From contig OZ255843.1 in NCBI GenBank assembly GCA_965277775.1, positions 558,001 through 622,000 of the forward strand: DNA of 64,000 bases, written 5' to 3'. The notes beneath the pieces were generated by a model, which was given only the letters and a program-made list of their open reading frames with translations, made no database searches and was not told the origin of the DNA. Origin of the DNA: G965195345 sp965277775. GTDB taxonomy: Bacteria; Pseudomonadota; Gammaproteobacteria; CAKMZV01. Position 1 is the stretch's first letter. Every line of letters begins with the position of its first letter. A program made the position numbers and the translations under genes. Shown here one piece after another: positions 62,835 to 64,000 of this stretch.

Positions 62835-64000
62835 GTGGCCATCCTAACGTTCTTTCGCATTCTACACGTCCTACTCCGCTATGGATTAGACGAATTTATT
62901 CACCCATACCCCGTGTGGAGTAAGGTGCGATTGCTACTGTTTTTAATGCCCAGCTATTGGTTTAGAAACCAACATCAAACCTTACCTCGGGGTGAACGAT
63001 GCCGCTTGGCATTAATAGAATTGGGCACCATATTCGTCAAATTAGGACAAGCTTTATCGGGCCGATTAGACTTAGTGCCTGATGACATTACCCAGTCACT
63101 GAGTCAATTGCAAGACGACTGCCCAGCTTTTCCCAGCGCCGACGCCTACAGAATCATTGAGCAGCAACAAGGCCGACCTGTCAGCCAATGCTTCAAGACC
63201 TTTAACGATGAGCCACTGGCGTCTGCCTCCATCGCGCAAGTACACGAAGCCACCTTGAAAACTGGCGAATCCGTCATTGTTAAAATCGTTCGCCCTGACA
63301 TAGAGACACGCATTGAGCAAAGTGTATATGTCATGCGAAAACTGGCCACCATTTTAGAATACCTATTGCCACGCTCCAATCAATTTCGACCCATGGAAGT
63401 GGTCGAGGAGTTTGCCCGTACTTTAAACCATGAAACGGACATGATGCGAGAAGCTGCCAATGCCAGCGTCATCCGCAAAAATTTTCTGGACGACCCCACC
63501 ATGTACGTGGTAAAAGTTTATTGGAAACTGACCGCCCCCAAAATGATGGTGATGGAGCGCATCGATGGCATTCCCATCAAAAACATCAAAGCCATTGAGG
63601 CGGCAGGCATTGATCGTAAAACATTAGCAGAAAATGGCGTGTTGATCTTTTTCAAACAAGTGTTCAGAGACAATCTATTTCATGCCGACATGCACCCTGG
63701 TAATGTTTTTGTCAGTCTTGATGGTGTCTATAAAGCCGTTGACTTCGGCATTGTTGGCTCACTCTCTGATGATGACAAGCGCTATCTTGCTGAAAATTTT
63801 ATCGCCTTCTTTAATCAAGACTACCGCCGAATTGCCCAATTACACATTGATTCTGGTTGGGTCAATCCCAATACCCGTTGCGAAGATTTAGAAGCGGCGG
63901 TACGGAGTATTTGTGAGCCCATCATGGGACTGCCCTTGAGTCAAATTTCTTATGGTAAATTTTTGCTGCAACTGTTTCGGGTGGCGCAAGGATTCGATAT
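62835..64000 (+). CDS. ubiB: Ubiquinone biosynthesis regulatory kinase-like protein UbiB, 3' truncated by window edge
   Basis: Runs from a GTG at 62835 (an in-frame stop precedes it at 62826) past the window end; 388 codons are visible of about 540. ABC1/ADCK family: ELGTIFVKLGQALSGRLDLVPDD, the KxGQ motif replaced by KLGQ, ASASIAQVHEATL (Ala-rich loop), the VIVKIVRPDI catalytic Lys, NHETDMMREAAN, and HADMHPGNVF followed by DFGIVG. UbiB supports assembly of the coenzyme Q complex. ubiE and ubiJ, its usual partners upstream, are not present; pcm is divergent. Confidence 0.9.
   Translation, partial: MAILTFFRILHVLLRYGLDEFIHPYPVWSKVRLLLFLMPSYWFRNQHQTLPRGERCRLALIELGTIFVKLGQALSGRLDLVPDDITQSLSQLQDDCPAFPSADAYRIIEQQQGRPVSQCFKTFNDEPLASASIAQVHEATLKTGESVIVKIVRPDIETRIEQSVYVMRKLATILEYLLPRSNQFRPMEVVEEFARTLNHETDMMREAANASVIRKNFLDDPTMYVVKVYWKLTAPKMMVMERIDGIPIKNIKAIEAAGIDRKTLAENGVLIFFKQVFRDNLFHADMHPGNVFVSLDGVYKAVDFGIVGSLSDDDKRYLAENFIAFFNQDYRRIAQLHIDSGWVNPNTRCEDLEAAVRSICEPIMGLPLSQISYGKFLLQLFRVAQGFD

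Noticed and set aside
62665..62847. 60-codon frame before ubiB
   Set aside because: No ribosome site, overlaps the ubiB start, no family pattern.

Overview
The window comes from a Gammaproteobacterium that is not an enteric. By eye the base composition is moderate, somewhat below 50% GC. Support includes RNase T, a fused kinase-like/GNAT N-acetylglutamate synthase (argA), SdhC/SdhD of the E. coli type, FabI, a LplT-like transporter, a Pal lipoprotein and UbiB. Gene content points to an aerobic heterotroph using quinone-linked oxidations (Mqo, SDH, glycolate oxidase, cytochrome bc1), TRAP uptake of an organic acid and glycine betaine as food. That fits a marine or host-associated life, but the species cannot be named from sequence alone.

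Layout. 1-1.2 kb: end of a PIN-domain gene, a DksA/TraR zinc finger protein and a DUF1272 protein. 1.3-4.0 kb: a patatin lipase fused to an AMP-forming acyl ligase. 4.0-7.8 kb: mqo-sdhCDA, without sdhB. 7.9-10.4 kb (minus): mogA, hemH and a HAD phosphatase. 10.4-14.8 kb: argA, rnt, and glcDE without glcF. 14.9-24.0 kb (minus): a LysR regulator followed by a TRAP / split-transketolase / hydroxyacid dehydrogenase / glycerate kinase operon, which I read as an unassigned sugar-acid (or related) catabolic pathway. 24.5-40.0 kb (plus): a contiguous glycine betaine catabolic operon (TetR regulator, M19 dipeptidase, V4R-like protein, dgcA, dgcB, dedicated ETF, gbcA, gbcB, soxBDAG) behind a strong promoter with a 24-bp perfect inverted repeat laid over it. 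40.2-41.2 kb (minus): an AT-rich two-gene cassette, a nucleotide-binding (TIR/deoxyribosyltransferase-like) protein plus a lysine-rich protein with three 24-residue repeats. 41.5-57.6 kb (minus): mainly housekeeping genes (a TIGR03546-TIGR03545 type fusion, rnhA, methyltransferase, LplT-like MFS, fabI, lysS, petABC, murF, fbp, rnd, DUF1697, PEP mutase family, GNAT). 57.7-64 kb: dnaG without rpsU or rpoD, a garR-like reductase, a PD-(D/E)XK-like orphan, pal, pcm and the 5' part of ubiB.

How the parts work together. GbcAB demethylates glycine betaine to dimethylglycine. DgcAB with its own ETF takes this to sarcosine, and SoxBDAG makes glycine plus a one-carbon unit on folate. Electrons from DgcB, Mqo, SDH and glycolate oxidase would enter the quinone pool and leave through PetABC. 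The TRAP operon would feed C3 acids (hydroxypyruvate, tartronate semialdehyde, glycerate) into lower glycolysis through glycerate kinase.

The best candidates for something undescribed are the split-transketolase TRAP operon, the 40.2-41.2 kb two-gene cassette, the patatin-ligase fusion, and the pairing of betaine catabolism with a dipeptidase and a V4R-like ligand-binding protein. No tRNA, rRNA, CRISPR array, insertion sequence or prophage was seen.
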